DNA of 64,000 bases from Sorghum bicolor (Eukaryota; Streptophyta; Magnoliopsida; Poales; Poaceae). Within the stretch, counting starts at the first letter, position 1; every line of letters begins with the position of its first letter. This document shows, piece by piece, positions 53,105-64,000 of the stretch. The stretch lies in NCBI RefSeq assembly GCF_000003195.3, contig NC_012876.2, positions 61,746,407 to 61,810,406 of the forward strand. Direction: 5' to 3'. The notes under the pieces are model-generated. The model did no database searches. It saw only the letters and a program-made list of their open reading frames with translations, and was not told the DNA's origin. The position numbers were made by a program, and so were the translations under genes.

Positions 53105-54749
53105 GCGCGAGCGCGCGCAGAGGAGAGAGAAGCACACCACGCCGCGCACGCACCAGCAGCCACGACCACGACTCCACGAGGAGGGAGGAGGAAGGACACC
53201 GTCGCCTCCTGTCCTGGTTGGTTCGTCTCGTCAGTCCACAGTCGTCACCGCCTCCCGCAGCCAACCGGCGGGCATTCCTGTCCTGGATGCGACAAGGCCA
53301 AGGTAGCGGAAAGCCCTCCGGCTCTTTTCAAGGGTCGTAGGCCGCGCACGCCCTGCAGCAGCAGCAGCTGCTGCCGCCGCCTCGGGGCGCGTGTCGAGAG
53401 GAGGAAGAAGAAGAAGAAGAAGAAGAAGAAGAAGAAGAAGAAGAAGAAGAAGAAGAAGAAGAAGAAGAAGAAGAAGAAGAAGAAGAAGAAGAAACAAGGA
53501 TCGCCTTCTTCTTCTTAACCACCACCACCGCCGCCGCCGCCACCAAGTGCTCAGTAGCAGAGCAAGGAGGGGGATCAGCGTCGCGAGATTCGGCACTCAG
53601 GAGGTCTGTGCTGCTTCTCCTCCCTCCCCCATCATCGCCTCCTCGTCTCTAGATTGATTCCTCCGTCGCATCTTCTTGCTCTGGTCTTCGATCATTGAAT
53701 GCAAGCGTCGCCGAAATTTATTGCGGTGTTGTTGGTTGGGGGCCGTCAGCGATTTCGATTTCCTCTGTCTCTGTCTCTCTTTGATTCCTCCTCTGCCTGA
53801 AGAGTGGGTGATTGCTTTTAGTTCTTGCCCGGATTGTCTCTTCACTCTCCTTGATTGCTGAGCTCGGTGCAACCTCTCTAAAGCTCATCTCATCGCCACA
53901 AGCTTTTGCCCAAGATTTGGTTCAGAGTTTTCAGTTCTCTCGTCTCGCCATGTGCCAATGTCCGTGCACTGTAATTTTGTTTCCTCCTCCTTTCAGGAAC
54001 AACTGACGCCGATTTCTAGAACGCACGAGATGGGGGCGAGCATCCGACTTGGCTGGTCCTCGTCGGATCCGCTCGTACTCATGGTATCCCTTTCCGGACC
54101 CAATTGAATGCCCTCGCAACGAACAACGCCGTCCTTTACTCATTGTAGCCACCGTTTCTAGGACACCTCTTTATGCCCTGCTTTACTCCTTTCAGCATTC
54201 AGCTAGTGTAATGCTTCGTACGGCGCTGCTGCTCGTGGCTTCAGCTTCACTACCATCATCCCCTTTTGCGCTGGTTCCATCTGCTCTGCCTTTTTTGTTG
54301 GTTTCATTCACAAGTTTGTTTGCTTTCTTATGTTATTATAGTATGAAAAAAGAGGTGAAATCTGTTTTCAGCTATTTGTTCTGCCTGAATTTGTTGCTCC
54401 ATTTGGAGACAAATGCAATTCCTTTTCCCCCTCTTTGTTATGTCCCAACAAAAACAGTTTGGGCTACAGACATGTACATGTTCATTTGGATTTGCTGCTC
54501 TGGTTGTAAAGCCGCAGCCTTTATTTCCATTAGGTAGTTGGAGAGATTCACTTTTGCCACGGCTAGCCTAACAGGTTGTCCACCGTTACCTCATCATCAT
54601 TGTTCTCTTGACTGACTCCACTGCTTATAATGCCCCATCCTGGTATGGCTGTATATGACCAGGAGTATATGAGAGTGGAGTGATCACGGTTCTGAACCAG
54701 CCTCAACACTGCATGTGCAGGTAAATGTGCGTTAGGAGCTACAGCAGCA
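52851..54749 (+). promoter_or_regulatory. Promoter and long spliced leader of the DUF936 gene
   Basis: GC-rich, C/T-rich and simple-repeat sequence typical of a grass promoter and 5' leader: (GA)n at about 53076-53106 and (GAA)30 at 53404-53493. Possible leader introns are suggested by CAGGAG|GTCTGT (about 53601), TTTCAG|GAACAA (about 53996) and GTGCAG|GTAAAT (about 54720), the last 29 bp before the start codon. Open frames here consist of low-complexity translation and are not genes. Confidence 0.5.
53404..53493 (+). repeat. (GAA)30 microsatellite
   Basis: Thirty uninterrupted GAA units, counted directly, in the putative leader or promoter of the DUF936 gene. A tract this pure is likely to vary in length between individuals. 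Confidence 0.97.
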
Positions 54750-57700
54750 ATGGCATCGCTGGTACCCGGGGTCCTCCTGAAGCTGCTCCAGCACATGAAC
54801 AGCGACGTCAAGGTGGGCGGCGAGCACCGGTCGTCCCTGCTCCAGGTCGTCAGCATCGTCCCGGCCCTCGCGGGGAGCGACCTCTTCACCAACCAGGGGT
54901 TCTACCTCAAGGTGTCTGACTCGTCGCACGCGACCTACGTGTCCCTGCCCGACGAGCAGCACGACCTCATCTTGAGCGACACCATCCAGCTGGGGCAGTT
55001 CATCCACGTCGACCGTCTCGAGGCGGCCACTCCCGTGCCCATCCTCAGGGGAGTCAGGCCGGTTCCAGGCCGGCATGCCTGCGTCGGCAACCCGGAGGAT
55101 CTTGTGGTGACTAGCTCCTCTAGCTTTCTTGGCAGCGGCAGCAAGGCACAACCGTCCGTCAATGGTGGTGGTTCGAAGGATGCTGCCGGTGCTTTGTCGC
55201 TGGAGAAAGAGCAGAGCAAGTTGGAGAAGATCAATGCTTCTGTCAAGAGCAATGGAACAGACAGTAAGAAACCCCAGCTCACCAAGTCAAATTCTAACCT
55301 CTCAAAACAGGCACTCAATGGACTTTTGGACAAGAAGGACGTAGTTAGCTCAAAGGCAAAATCAACCAGCGCTAGGTCGACGCCTTCATCTCCGACCAGT
55401 GTCCATTCTCTGCCTGCGTCATTTGATAAACTCTCGAATGACATAAAACAGAGAGTAAAAACCAAAGGAGCAGAGAAATCGTCGCCGTCAAGGCTGTCCT
55501 TGTTGGAAAAGGCTGCTTCTGTTTTGAAGGCTACTACGGCAGGGAGGAAGTCCTCTGTGGGTAACTCAATTAGTAACACCTTATTGAGCTTTGAATCTGG
55601 GCCGAAGGCCTTGAGAAGAAGCTGGGAAGGGAAAGCAGATACAAAGGACAAAGGAAATTCAGATTCAAAGCCTGCCAAAGCCGAAAAGAAGTCTGAGAAT
55701 CGAAGCTCTTCGGTATGTATCAGCAATGCTTGTCATATATGGGTATATATATAAATGTGATGCCTTAGCACTTGTCAAGTTTTCATCAGTGTAGGATCAA
55801 CAATGTGGTGTGTTAATATCTGTGAAGCTTTCATCGATATAGGATCTATAACTCAAGAACCTGAACACATGTGTTTCTTTTTAGGAACATGTAGACTATA
55901 GTATTGCTTCAGCCCATCAGTGATCCTATTATTACCCATGACCGTGAAGTTTGTTTGGTAAATAATCTTTGTTGATTCTTCCATGTTCAGACCCCCAGAC
56001 GAAAACCACTAGCAGAAGAGAAGCCATTGCATAAGGATGACAGTAAGATTCTGACTCCACCCAGGAAGAGCTCAGCAAGTGCTCCTGCAGACGATTCTGA
56101 CAAAGTTGTGAATAAGATTTCTTCTCCTATAAGGAGGACGTCAGGGGTTTTAAATAACCCGAATACCACAAATCTAGTTAAGGTTGCTGCAAGTAGCAGG
56201 AAATTGACAGATGCTAGCGCTTCATGGACAACGCTTCCTCCATCACTTGCTAAACTAGGAAAGGTATTTGCCAGCTGAGCCCCTGTGTTGCTGTTGGCAT
56301 TTTATGCATATACATTATATCAAAGAAAATAGTGCCTAGGGATAATTGTTTTACCCAAAAAGAAGGGGAGTATAGTATATCAGTTTAGCCCATGGTAAGG
56401 GAATGCTTCCAGTTATTGACTTGGTGCTTAATGAGATGTTTATTGTCATAGGAGCTTCTGAAGTACAGGGATGCAGCACAAATGGCTGCTGTTGAAGCCA
56501 TGCAAGAAGCCTCTGCGGCAGAGAGCCTTCTTCGATGTTTAAGGTAATTTTTCCAAGCACATAACTTGTATGATCTTGCTAGTACAGAATTTATCTGTAG
56601 TTTAAGGCATCTGAAATTGCCACCATTTGAAGACTTTATGCTCATAGATGCACTCTATAGTAATTATAAAAATGAAGAAAAAAACATATCAATTTTGTAA
56701 AAATTCTTGTGATTTTCCACCAGGTTCTTCTTAGTAATAATCACGGCCAGTTGCCCACTGTTGAGCATTACATACCCATTGACTTGCTATTTGGTTAAAC
56801 ATGCTCTTGAAAGGTTTTCATTATCCATCCAATTTTGAACATGCCAATCCAAATCTACGAAAATCATATATCTATGCTTCACATGGCTTCTACTAGACAA
56901 CATTTCGGATAATGGTTGGTTCTTTTGTTGTCTATTTGAATTCTCACATGGCTCCTAACATATTTTTTGCCGATAATTTGCTGGCATGACATTTCAAATA
57001 TCATTGCTCTAGCTGTCATGCATGACTCAATGATGCTATCACCTACTCCTATCTTTGTTTGGTCTCCCTTTGACCTGGCATGGACTTGCCATTACATTTG
57101 CACATGTTTAGAGTTCAGACTTCACAATGCCATTGTGTTCCTTTGCTCTACCGACAGTCTGAAGTGAACACTTTTACTGAATGGCTGAACCCTGTTAGCC
57201 CATGCTAGGCATGGATGGCCAGCCAGCTCTTTTTGTCGAAATGTTGCCAAGCAGGGAGTGATCCTATCTGTACACTGTACTTGGCACCGCACTATTATTG
57301 TCCTATTGTATTAACAATAGTATGAAACTGGTTAGGGAAAAAAAAAGCAACATGAAACCAACCGTTCTTACTGTGCTCCCTATCCTGACCAACAGCAATT
57401 GACAATCTGAAAATCTTATCAAAATGTGAAATTTACTCCTGTATGTATGTTACAGTAGTTGTCCAAGAACTGCAATGCAAAATTCTATGATCCTGAAGCT
57501 TCGTGAATGTGGTTTTACTTTGCTTACTCACTGTCAGAAGCATTGATGCAATTTGAGCTTGGTCTGACCGTTGTATTGCTCTGATCAGCTCGTACGCGGA
57601 GGTGAGCTCGTCGGCGGAGGAGCAGAACCCACAGCAGGCCGTTGAGCAGTTCCTCGCTCTGCATGGAGCTCTCTCCCGAGCCACCATCGTTACGGAGTCT

Positions 57701-58492
57701 CTAACCAAGGCCACGGCCACGGCCTCCACCGCAACTTCACCAGATCAATCAGCAGCCAGCGACGCATCAACCGCCGACGAGGAAACCCTGGCCGTCGCGG
57801 CGGAGCGCCGCCGCCGGGCAGCCTCCTGGGTCGGTGCCGGGCTCGCCACCGATCTCTCCGCCTTCTCCCTCTACAACCTCAAACCCGCCCCTGCCAGTGC
57901 CATCTCCCCGCTGGCCGTCGTGCTCGTGGACGAGTCAGCCAAGCCAGCGGCGAAGGCATCGCCGCCCGCGAAGTCGCGGCTGTCCCCGGCGAAGGGGAGG
58001 CTGAGGGCTGGTTCCGCTGCCGCCGCGGCCGCGGCCGCCGCCGCTGCGGCGGCTGCAGTGCCTCCGCCTGAGTGGGAGCGGGGAGGCGGCGCGGAGGAGC
58101 GGGGCGAGCTAGCGCGGCGGCTCGGGGAGGAAGCGCGGGGATGGTTCCTGGCGTTCGTGGAGCGGTTCCTGGATGCGGACGTGGCGGCGGCCGCGCCGTG
58201 GGACCGCGACCGCGCGGCGAGGATGCTTCCGCAGCTGAAGCGCGTCAACGACTGGCTGAGCGAGATCGGGAAGCCGGCGGAGATGGCGCCGCATCCGCCC
58301 CCGGAAGCGGACGGCGAGGCCGCGGCACCCACTGCGAACGGCGGCGCGGCCAGCGGCGTGCCGGAGGAGACGATAGAGCGGCTGAGGAAGAAGATCTACG
58401 AGTACCTCCTCACCAACGTGGACTCTGCTGCCGCCGTGCTCGGCGGCGGCGAGGTGGCGCCGGCACCGGTGGCGAACGGGAAGAAGGGGTGA
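54750..58492 (+). CDS. DUF936 family plant protein
   Basis: Four exons: 54750-55712, 55991-56263, 56452-56543 and 57589-58492, giving 743 aa in consistent phase. The N terminus ([20 protein letters not shown], then [17 protein letters not shown] and [18 protein letters not shown], with [11 protein letters not shown]) is the conserved opening of plant DUF936 proteins. Residues ~130-410 are Ser/Lys-rich and probably disordered. A conserved helical C-terminal region ([20 protein letters not shown], later [11 protein letters not shown] and [16 protein letters not shown]) follows, interrupted by Ala-rich runs around residues 550-560. Function is unknown; the basic disordered middle could suit microtubule or nucleic-acid association, but this is speculation. 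Exon 4 is very GC-rich. Confidence 0.92.
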
Positions 58493-58758
58493 CGGTGGTG
58501 ACATGAGGAAGGGTTAATTGGGCCGTTAACTTGGCCAAATTATGGGCCGGTCTGGATTCAAATGTAAAAATGGGCTGGATTGAGATTGTAGTGGTTGTTT
58601 TGGTACTCCCCCCCCCCCCCCTGGTGTTTCCTTACAGAAAAGAAAAATGGGTGGGCCTGATTGGATCCATATAAACATCAAAGGCTAATTGTATAAAGGG
58701 GAATATATATATATATCATGGTATGCCTAGTAAACCTCTTCTAGTAGTTAGCTACTAA

Positions 58759-59001
58759 GGCCTTGTTTAGTTCCTTAAAAATTTTGCAAAATTTTTCAGA
58801 TTCTTCGTCATATCAAATCTTTAGACGTATGTATAAAGTATTAAATATAGATGAAAATAAAAACTAATTGCACAGTTTGGTCGGAATTGACGAAACGAAT
58901 TTTTTGAGCCTAGTTAGTCCATAATTGGACAATATTTGTCAAATACAAACGAAAGTGCTACTATTCTTATTTTGCAAAATTTTTTGGAAGTAAACAAGGC
59001 C
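58759..59001. mobile_element. Tourist-like MITE, intact
   Basis: A 243-bp element from GGCCTTGTTTAGTTCC to GGAAGTAAACAAGGCC, with TAA duplicated at 58756-58758 and 59002-59004. It lies about 270 bp after the DUF936 stop codon and may overlap the transcript end. Confidence 0.92.
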
Positions 59002-59776
59002 TAATAGTTAGCTCTTTTGGATCTAAACAAGTATAGTTAATAACCTAACTGATTATCATTTTGGTCCCTCTGTTTCGCCGGTGCAACTCCCCTCTGCCAG
59101 CATCTAGTGGCATCTATGGCTTGCTTGTGTTATATTGCATCAGCTACACCCTGTTTTGCTTGCCACCCTCATCGTGGATGCTCTAGAAGCTGGTGAGCAT
59201 GTCTCTCCTCTTGCTGGCATGGATCTATTTGGGGATGGTGTCACCGGCTTGGACCCCGTCACCTTATCTCAATGGCGAAGCTAGAACAAATTAGAGGAGG
59301 GTGCACTTAGCTTGTGGGTGCATAGACATCTTTCATAAGGTACATATGTGTGAAATTTTAAACATAATCATAGTTTTTTCAATTTTAGGGGTGTTTTGCA
59401 CTCCATAATCTACATGTAGCTCCGCCTTGGCCTATCTAGCAACTGTAGCATCGACATGGATTTCATACCCTAGTTGCAGAACAACGCTATAGATCGTGGC
59501 GTTCTTCCACGCCCTGGTGATTCTAGCTACTTCATGGATTCGATGTCAACTTTGAGGCCATCAAGTTCCTAAACATGCATTTGTAACATGACTTGACGTG
59601 GTTTCTGGTTAAGTACGCAGCACTAATGAACATACTAATCAGTAATTAACTTATAACATGATGAGATTGATGACAAACGTGCCATATACTGATATACATT
59701 AGAGTTCATATAGTATACACAAAACCATGATTGAGGACCACTTCGGTCTGTCCTATACAAAAGCAGCAACAAAATA

Positions 59777-60033
59777 CTCCCTCTGTATAGGATTTAGAAG
59801 TCGTTTTGGATAAAATTTGGGTCAAACATTGGAAATATAAATCATTAATAACTTTTAAATTACTGAGTTTACAAATGTGAAAATTATATAAATAGATTTG
59901 TCTTAAAAAGTACTTTCATAAAAGTATACATATATTATTTTTCCTAAATATTTTTATAAAAATAAGAGGTCAAAGTTGTTTTTAGAGACCGTGTCGCTGT
60001 CCTAAACGACTTCTAAATCCTATACTGAGGGAG
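59777..60033. mobile_element. Stowaway MITE
   Basis: A 257-bp element with inverted ends CTCCCTCTGTATAGGATTTA and TAAATCCTATACTGAGGGAG, flanked by TA at 59775-59776 and 60034-60035. The ends differ from the other Stowaway copies here, so it is a distinct subfamily. Confidence 0.9.
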
Positions 60034-60702
60034 TATATTGGTCATCAGTTTCAAAGCCTATCCTATAGTAAAGCGTCAACAACTATCAATTGTCAACTGC
60101 AGAAGACCATTTCAATCTACACTGTCCAAAAGGATCAACACATCATGGACAAAAGCCTTAATAATCCTCAAGCTTAGATGATGAGCACTTCCATAGTTTC
60201 ATGTGCAAAAAGGTCACCAAAACACACTTTTAGAAATCTGACTATTACCATCTTGGTCACACAACGCATACCCTTTCAATTAGGACTGGTTTTATTACCT
60301 TCAGGTGAGGGTAATGAGTAAGAGTCATCACCTCAAAGGTCAATTGGATGTGCATAACCAGATATGTCATTAAGCCCTCCACTATCATCACCATCATCAC
60401 AAACCTTACCATCATCCAAGCATATTTCTTGATCTGTGACAAGAGAACCACTAGCATTACTACCGTGGAAGAGCTCTTCGTTCCATCTCATGAAAGAATT
60501 TGTGGCAAACACAAGCGACAATGTCACCCAGGGTAAAACTTTTTTACCACCCAACATTTGAAGGAATAAGGAGAGGATGGCTGAGTGGTGGAGAAATATC
60601 TAAACAGAAGAGGCGTCGTGGTTTCACTATCGCGCCACTCATATGTGTATGCATGCCAAAATTGCGCGTCTTTGTTAGGATCAAAAGGACAGTATATCAC
60701 TC

Positions 60703-60736
<34 letters not shown>

Positions 60737-60788
60737 GCCGAAGTCATGGTAAATGATTCATTCACCAGACTTTTTGATAAGGAAGTGC

Positions 60789-60922
60789 TTTAGAAAGCGT
60801 CCAGGTTGCGACTAAGATTGTTTGACACCCTAAGAGCTTAGGGTAGTAAACCAAACCTTTAGAAAGCGTCCAGGTTGCGACTAAGATTGTTTGGCACCCT
60901 AAGCTAGGGTAGTAAACCAAAC
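60789..60922. repeat. Near-exact ~69-bp tandem duplication
   Basis: TTTAGAAAGCGTCCAGGTTG begins at 60789 and again at 60858, and both copies end with AGTAAACCAAAC. The second copy lacks a few bases (CTAAGAGCTTAGGG versus CTAAGCTAGGG) and has one G for A change. Confidence 0.9.
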
Positions 60923-60963
60923 ACGTACGTAACTTACTTTGGCATGCCTAACATGCAGCACAA

Positions 60964-61249
60964 TATAACGTCCCGTCTCTTCGAGACCCGACCTGCTTGC
61001 ATCTAACAGCTTTTCTACGACATGGACTGCCTCCACAGGGCCAACACTAGTCTTTTCTACACACTTTGTCCTCACTCGTGCACACCCGGCACCCGAAAAG
61101 AACTTTCTGGTTGGTCACCTATCCCGAAATTGCTCCAGGCTAAGCACGCTTAACCTTAGAGTTCTTTAGAGATAGGTTTCAGGAAAAAACTTGTAACTTA
61201 TTGGTATGAGTATTTTATTAATACTATTAAGCCCTGGGCCGGGATTACA
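60964..61249 (-). mobile_element. Cassandra-like TRIM solo LTR carrying 5S rRNA-like sequence
   Basis: A 286-bp segment. Read on the minus strand, it contains GTTAAGCGTGCTTAGCCTGG and, after a few bases, GGGATAGGTGACCAACC, closely resembling the internal promoter region of plant 5S rRNA. 5S-like sequence inside the LTR is the defining feature of Cassandra elements, and the rest (AACGTCCCGTCTCTTCGAG, GGCTTAATAGTATTAATAAA on the minus strand) matches my memory of grass Cassandra LTRs. Flanks CACAA (60959-60963) and CAGAA (61250-61254) could be a target duplication with one change. No second LTR is present nearby, so this is a solo LTR. Confidence 0.65.
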
Positions 61250-62272
61250 CAGAACAACTTCTGTTTAGGAATCAATAAATCCTTAATTGGTTCAAAACTA
61301 GGCTTCATCTCTTTTTAGAATGCATATTATACCAAATTGTAATTTTACCTTCTTATTAAAATATGCCGACAATGGTCCGGGAAACCTCATTAATATATAT
61401 CTTTTGTGTACTTCATCAGATTCATCAATGAATTTACATGTAAGGGATTTGATGAATGGATCCTGAATTGTGCTTAGATTTATGCAAATCAATGTGTAAA
61501 TGTATTAATACTCATCTAGTAAAGAAGGAATAATTGCATCAAAAGCATTCAACATTCTATACCTGCACATAGGAAGAAAAAACATCGGGTGCAACGAGAA
61601 TTTACACAGATAGAGATATGCGAAGACGACATAATACATGATGCAAGATTGTGAACTATACATACTGTAGCCGGTGAGGTCAGTTAAGTCTCTTGTGGTG
61701 CAATTGTAGAAGCTGCCCATTCCAGATTCTTTGAATAACCACACAAACGGCTATAGTTAAGAATATTATTCTTTTAGCGATACATAACGTGTATGTATCG
61801 GTGTATGTCAATGAGGTGCTCGTGAGGACTACAATATTTAGTTTCAAGGTCTATCGGACGTGTGTACGTATTTATAGCAGTGAGTATGACTAATCATGAA
61901 AATGAGTATCCTGCAATCATCTACGTTTACTAATGCAAGATTAGCATTGCCACGCATGGTCAAGGGTTCGTCCTGTTGTAAATTCATAATTGCATTGGAA
62001 TAATTAAGTATGATTTTTAGGGAAATAATTAAGTATTGATTTGGATATAATTAATAACTGCAAAACAAATGGCTCCGTGCATTGATTTGGTATATGAATA
62101 AAAATATATAAAAAAAACAAATATTACAGAACGTGGTTTCACACTATAGGAAGTGCTTGACCAGTTTTTCATGATCATTTCTAAGAAAAAATTGCACGTC
62201 TGCATTATATTCATGATTCTAACCACTACTTATCCACAAATCACCGTGTTATCATTTTTAGTTTCGATGCTA

Positions 62273-62423
62273 ACTTTTTTTGACCGAAGTCAACAAGGAA
62301 ACCCAGCCTATTTTTTTATTTTTTTGATAATGTAGACCTGTTTAAATTCGCTCTCACAGAAGTCGAACCCAGATCTGCTGGTGCTACTCACGTGCTCTAA
62401 CCACTAGGCTAGGCTCTTTCGCG
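62273..62423 (-). mobile_element. tRNA-derived SINE, same family as the protease intron copy
   Basis: On the minus strand the element reads TAGCCTAGTGGTTAGAGCAC (A box) and later TGGGTTCGACTTC (B box), then AGGTCTACATTATC and a tail with GACTTCGGTC. It aligns end to end with the SINE at 15212-15359. Flanks GTTTCGATGCTA (62261-62272) and GTTTGGATGCTA (62424-62435) are a 12-bp target duplication with one mismatch. Confidence 0.85.
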
Positions 62424-62727
62424 GTTTGGATGCTAGTAATTGGTGTGGCCCAAAAGAACATTTTTTTACATACATCCATACGCGCTGTAATATGAGGGAT
62501 GAAATCAATCCATGCAATGCAAAACGTTGCTTAAAACCTTTTTTTTTTATAAAACGTGTTTCTACAGCAACTGAAATGTATTTTTAACTTTTTACCCCTT
62601 CATCTTATGACAAAATGTGATTTTTATTATGGTTGACAAAATTCCCCATTTTTCTTGTTTCATGTCACAGTTTCACACACGTGATCCACACTCCACATCA
62701 AATTTATTTTCCAACAAATAATTTCCT

Positions 62728-63103
62728 ATATAAATCTCCCGAGTCTCTAGGATTCTCCACGCTCCATTTTCATCCAAAATTGAGTTACACGAATCTCCAA
62801 GTCTGAGAAAAAGAGACCAAGAAAAAAAAAGTTTCTCTCCAATCATCCTTCTCTTCTCTTTTTGTTTGGAGACTGAAATCGCAGGTCATATGCTCCTCTT
62901 TGCATGATTCCAGTTTTTCGTCACAAGCAAATTTGGATCTAATCATTTTTTGTGGTTCCTTCGAATCCTAATTTTTACCTCAAATTGTTATCTACTTCCT
63001 CGAGAATTTCTGTTCGTCATCCTCTTCATCTTTCGCAGCTTAATGTGGAGCAACGTATTTCCGTGCAGGCGTTTCCTTTGATGAGATTCTTGTTGGCAAT
63101 AAC
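62728..63103 (+). promoter_or_regulatory. TATA box and leader of the bZIP gene
   Basis: TATATAAA at 62728-62735 is a strong TATA box, followed by a CT-rich leader. ATCGCAG|GTCATA near 62885 and TGCAG|GCGTTT near 63068 could bound a leader intron. The leader contains several short upstream ATGs if unspliced. Confidence 0.6.
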
Positions 63104-63696
63104 ATGAACAAGGATAAGACACCGATCGCAGGCGGCGGCGGCGGCAATGCAGGAGGAGGAGGAGGAGGAGGAGGCGGCTGCGCTGGCAATGGCCCGGAGA
63201 TGCAATCCTCGTCCGACGCGGCGGCGCCTTCGCCGACTCCTCACACGGAGTGCGACATCAGCAGCATGCCGGACTCCCCAATGCGCAAGCCCGGCCACCG
63301 GCGCGCGCTCTCAGAGATCATCGGCCTCCCCGAGGACCTGGACCTCGGCGCCCCCGGCGCCGGCGACGCGCCCGGGCTGTCGGACGAGAACGAGGAGGAG
63401 CTCTTCTCCATGTTCCTCGACGTGGATAAGCTGAATTCGCGGTGCGGGGCGTCGGTGTCGGAGTCATCGTGCGCCATGGCCGCCGGGGGTCGGGGAGAGG
63501 CAACGGAGACGTCTGCGGCAGGGCAGGGGCAGAGGCATCATCACAGGCACTCGATGGACGCCGCGAGCTCCATCAACGCAGAGCATCTGTTTGGGACAAC
63601 GGCGATGGAGGGGGCGTCGCCGGCAGAGGTGAAGAAGGCAATGTCCGCCGCAAAGCTTGCCGAGCTAGCGCTCATCGATCCAAAGAAGGCAAAAAG
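63104..63696 (+). CDS. bZIP transcription factor, group I-like, first exon only
   Basis: The first coding exon encodes 197 residues and then meets the donor AAAAG|GTATTG; no convincing second exon is seen before the window ends at 64000, so the gene is partial. The exon has a poly-Gly run (residues ~9-25), PDSPMRKPGHRRALSEIIGL (the proline/serine and HRRAxSE signature of VIP1/RF2a-type group I bZIPs), an acidic segment (LSDENEEELFSMFLDVDKLN), a His/Ser-rich stretch and the lead-in to the basic region (KLAELALIDPKKAKR). The DNA-binding domain and zipper should lie downstream. HRRALSE has Leu where many relatives have His. It would act in the nucleus; 14-3-3-controlled localisation is known for relatives and is inferred here. 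Confidence 0.88.
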
Positions 63697-64000
63697 GTAT
63701 TGTTTTTGTGGATCTCTTTTGTTTGTTCCTTATGAAGTTCACCTGTTAGATCATGTTTCATTCATCTGAATGTGTTCTCCATCAAATAAAAATGAACTTT
63801 TGTTAGTATATTATTTCGTACCAAGTAGATGAATTTGGTGCTTTCTTGGGCAGAGATCATTTTGGTGCTTTTTTGGGCAGAGATCCTTAATCATTCTGTT
63901 TCGAGTTGTTACGTGATGGGTCATGGGTCTGTAAGAATTGATGCAATGCAGATGGCATGAAAGACAACTACACAAGTAGTCGTTGGAGGGAAGGAGAAAA

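Larger units (their letters stand above)
58493..62727. other. Repeat-rich spacer before the bZIP gene
   Basis: It contains the DUF936 3' flank with a C14 run (58608-58621), two MITEs, a (TTG)11 tract at 60703-60735, a tandem repeat, a Cassandra-like LTR and a SINE, each listed separately. A 74-codon minus-strand frame at 60333-60557 shows no domain. No gene is supported. Confidence 0.55.

Noticed and set aside
52768..53657. Frames encoding Arg/Lys/Ser homopolymers
   Set aside because: They translate (GAA)n, (GA)n and GC-rich leader sequence; no conserved protein content.
60257..60557. Minus-strand frames of 66-74 codons
   Set aside because: No domain, no splice partner, embedded in transposon-rich DNA.
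60964..61249. Functional 5S rRNA gene
   Set aside because: Only part of the 5S sequence is recognisable and it is diverged; it sits inside LTR-like sequence.

Overview
This is a piece of plant nuclear genome, almost certainly a grass of the sorghum/maize group (Andropogoneae; Sorghum is my best guess). The genes have many GT-AG introns. Genic 5' ends are GC-rich and the space between genes is AT-rich. Introns and spacers are full of grass-type Stowaway (CTCCCTCC ends, TA duplication) and Tourist-like (GGCCTTGTTTAG ends, TTA/TAA duplication) miniature elements. I rebuilt exon structures by hand from splice sites and reading phase; every complete gene closes to a whole number of codons. No homology search was run, so gene families come from recognised motifs.

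Layout: (1) 422-1186 (+) ubiquitin-conjugating E2 of the UBE2C/UBC19-20 type. (2) 2372-5146 (-) seven-exon coiled-coil plant protein of unknown function. (3) 5147-9342 gene-free, with a GC-rich patch at about 6.4-7.3 kb. (4) 9343-12090 (-) HAD class IIA hydrolase, head to head across 426 bp with (5) 12517-18489 (+) a secreted, probably GPI-anchored aspartic protease. (6) 21517-23134 (-) ribosomal protein L7-1-like (uL30 family), head to head with (7) 24661-28251 (+) methionine aminopeptidase 2. (8) 28685-29605 Mutator-like element with a 9-bp target duplication. (9) 29937-31630 (+) ribosomal protein eL38. (10) 31.6-37.6 kb repeat-rich spacer. (11) 37612-49416 a nested insertion: a ~170-bp hAT miniature element split by an 11.6-kb, apparently intact Ty3/gypsy chromovirus whose two 2,739-bp LTRs look identical. 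(12) 49.4-52.8 kb spacer with an exact 132-bp tandem duplication. (13) 54750-58492 (+) DUF936 protein behind a long leader region with (GAA)30. (14) 58.5-62.7 kb spacer with MITEs, a Cassandra-like solo LTR carrying 5S rRNA-like sequence, and a SINE. (15) 63104 onward (+) the first exon of a group I-like bZIP transcription factor, cut by the window end.

The host genes are independent housekeeping or regulatory loci. A loose theme is protein synthesis and turnover (L7-like, eL38, MetAP2, E2, aspartic protease). MetAP2 and the L7-like gene share a divergent promoter region, as do the HAD and protease genes. I saw no CRISPR array, operon or bacterial-type system, and no clear new pathway. The most interesting points are the doubly verified nested insertion, the extra upstream ORF of the young retrotransposon with splice-acceptor-like sites directly before both of its start codons, and the HAD enzyme with a substituted catalytic motif and a GC splice donor.
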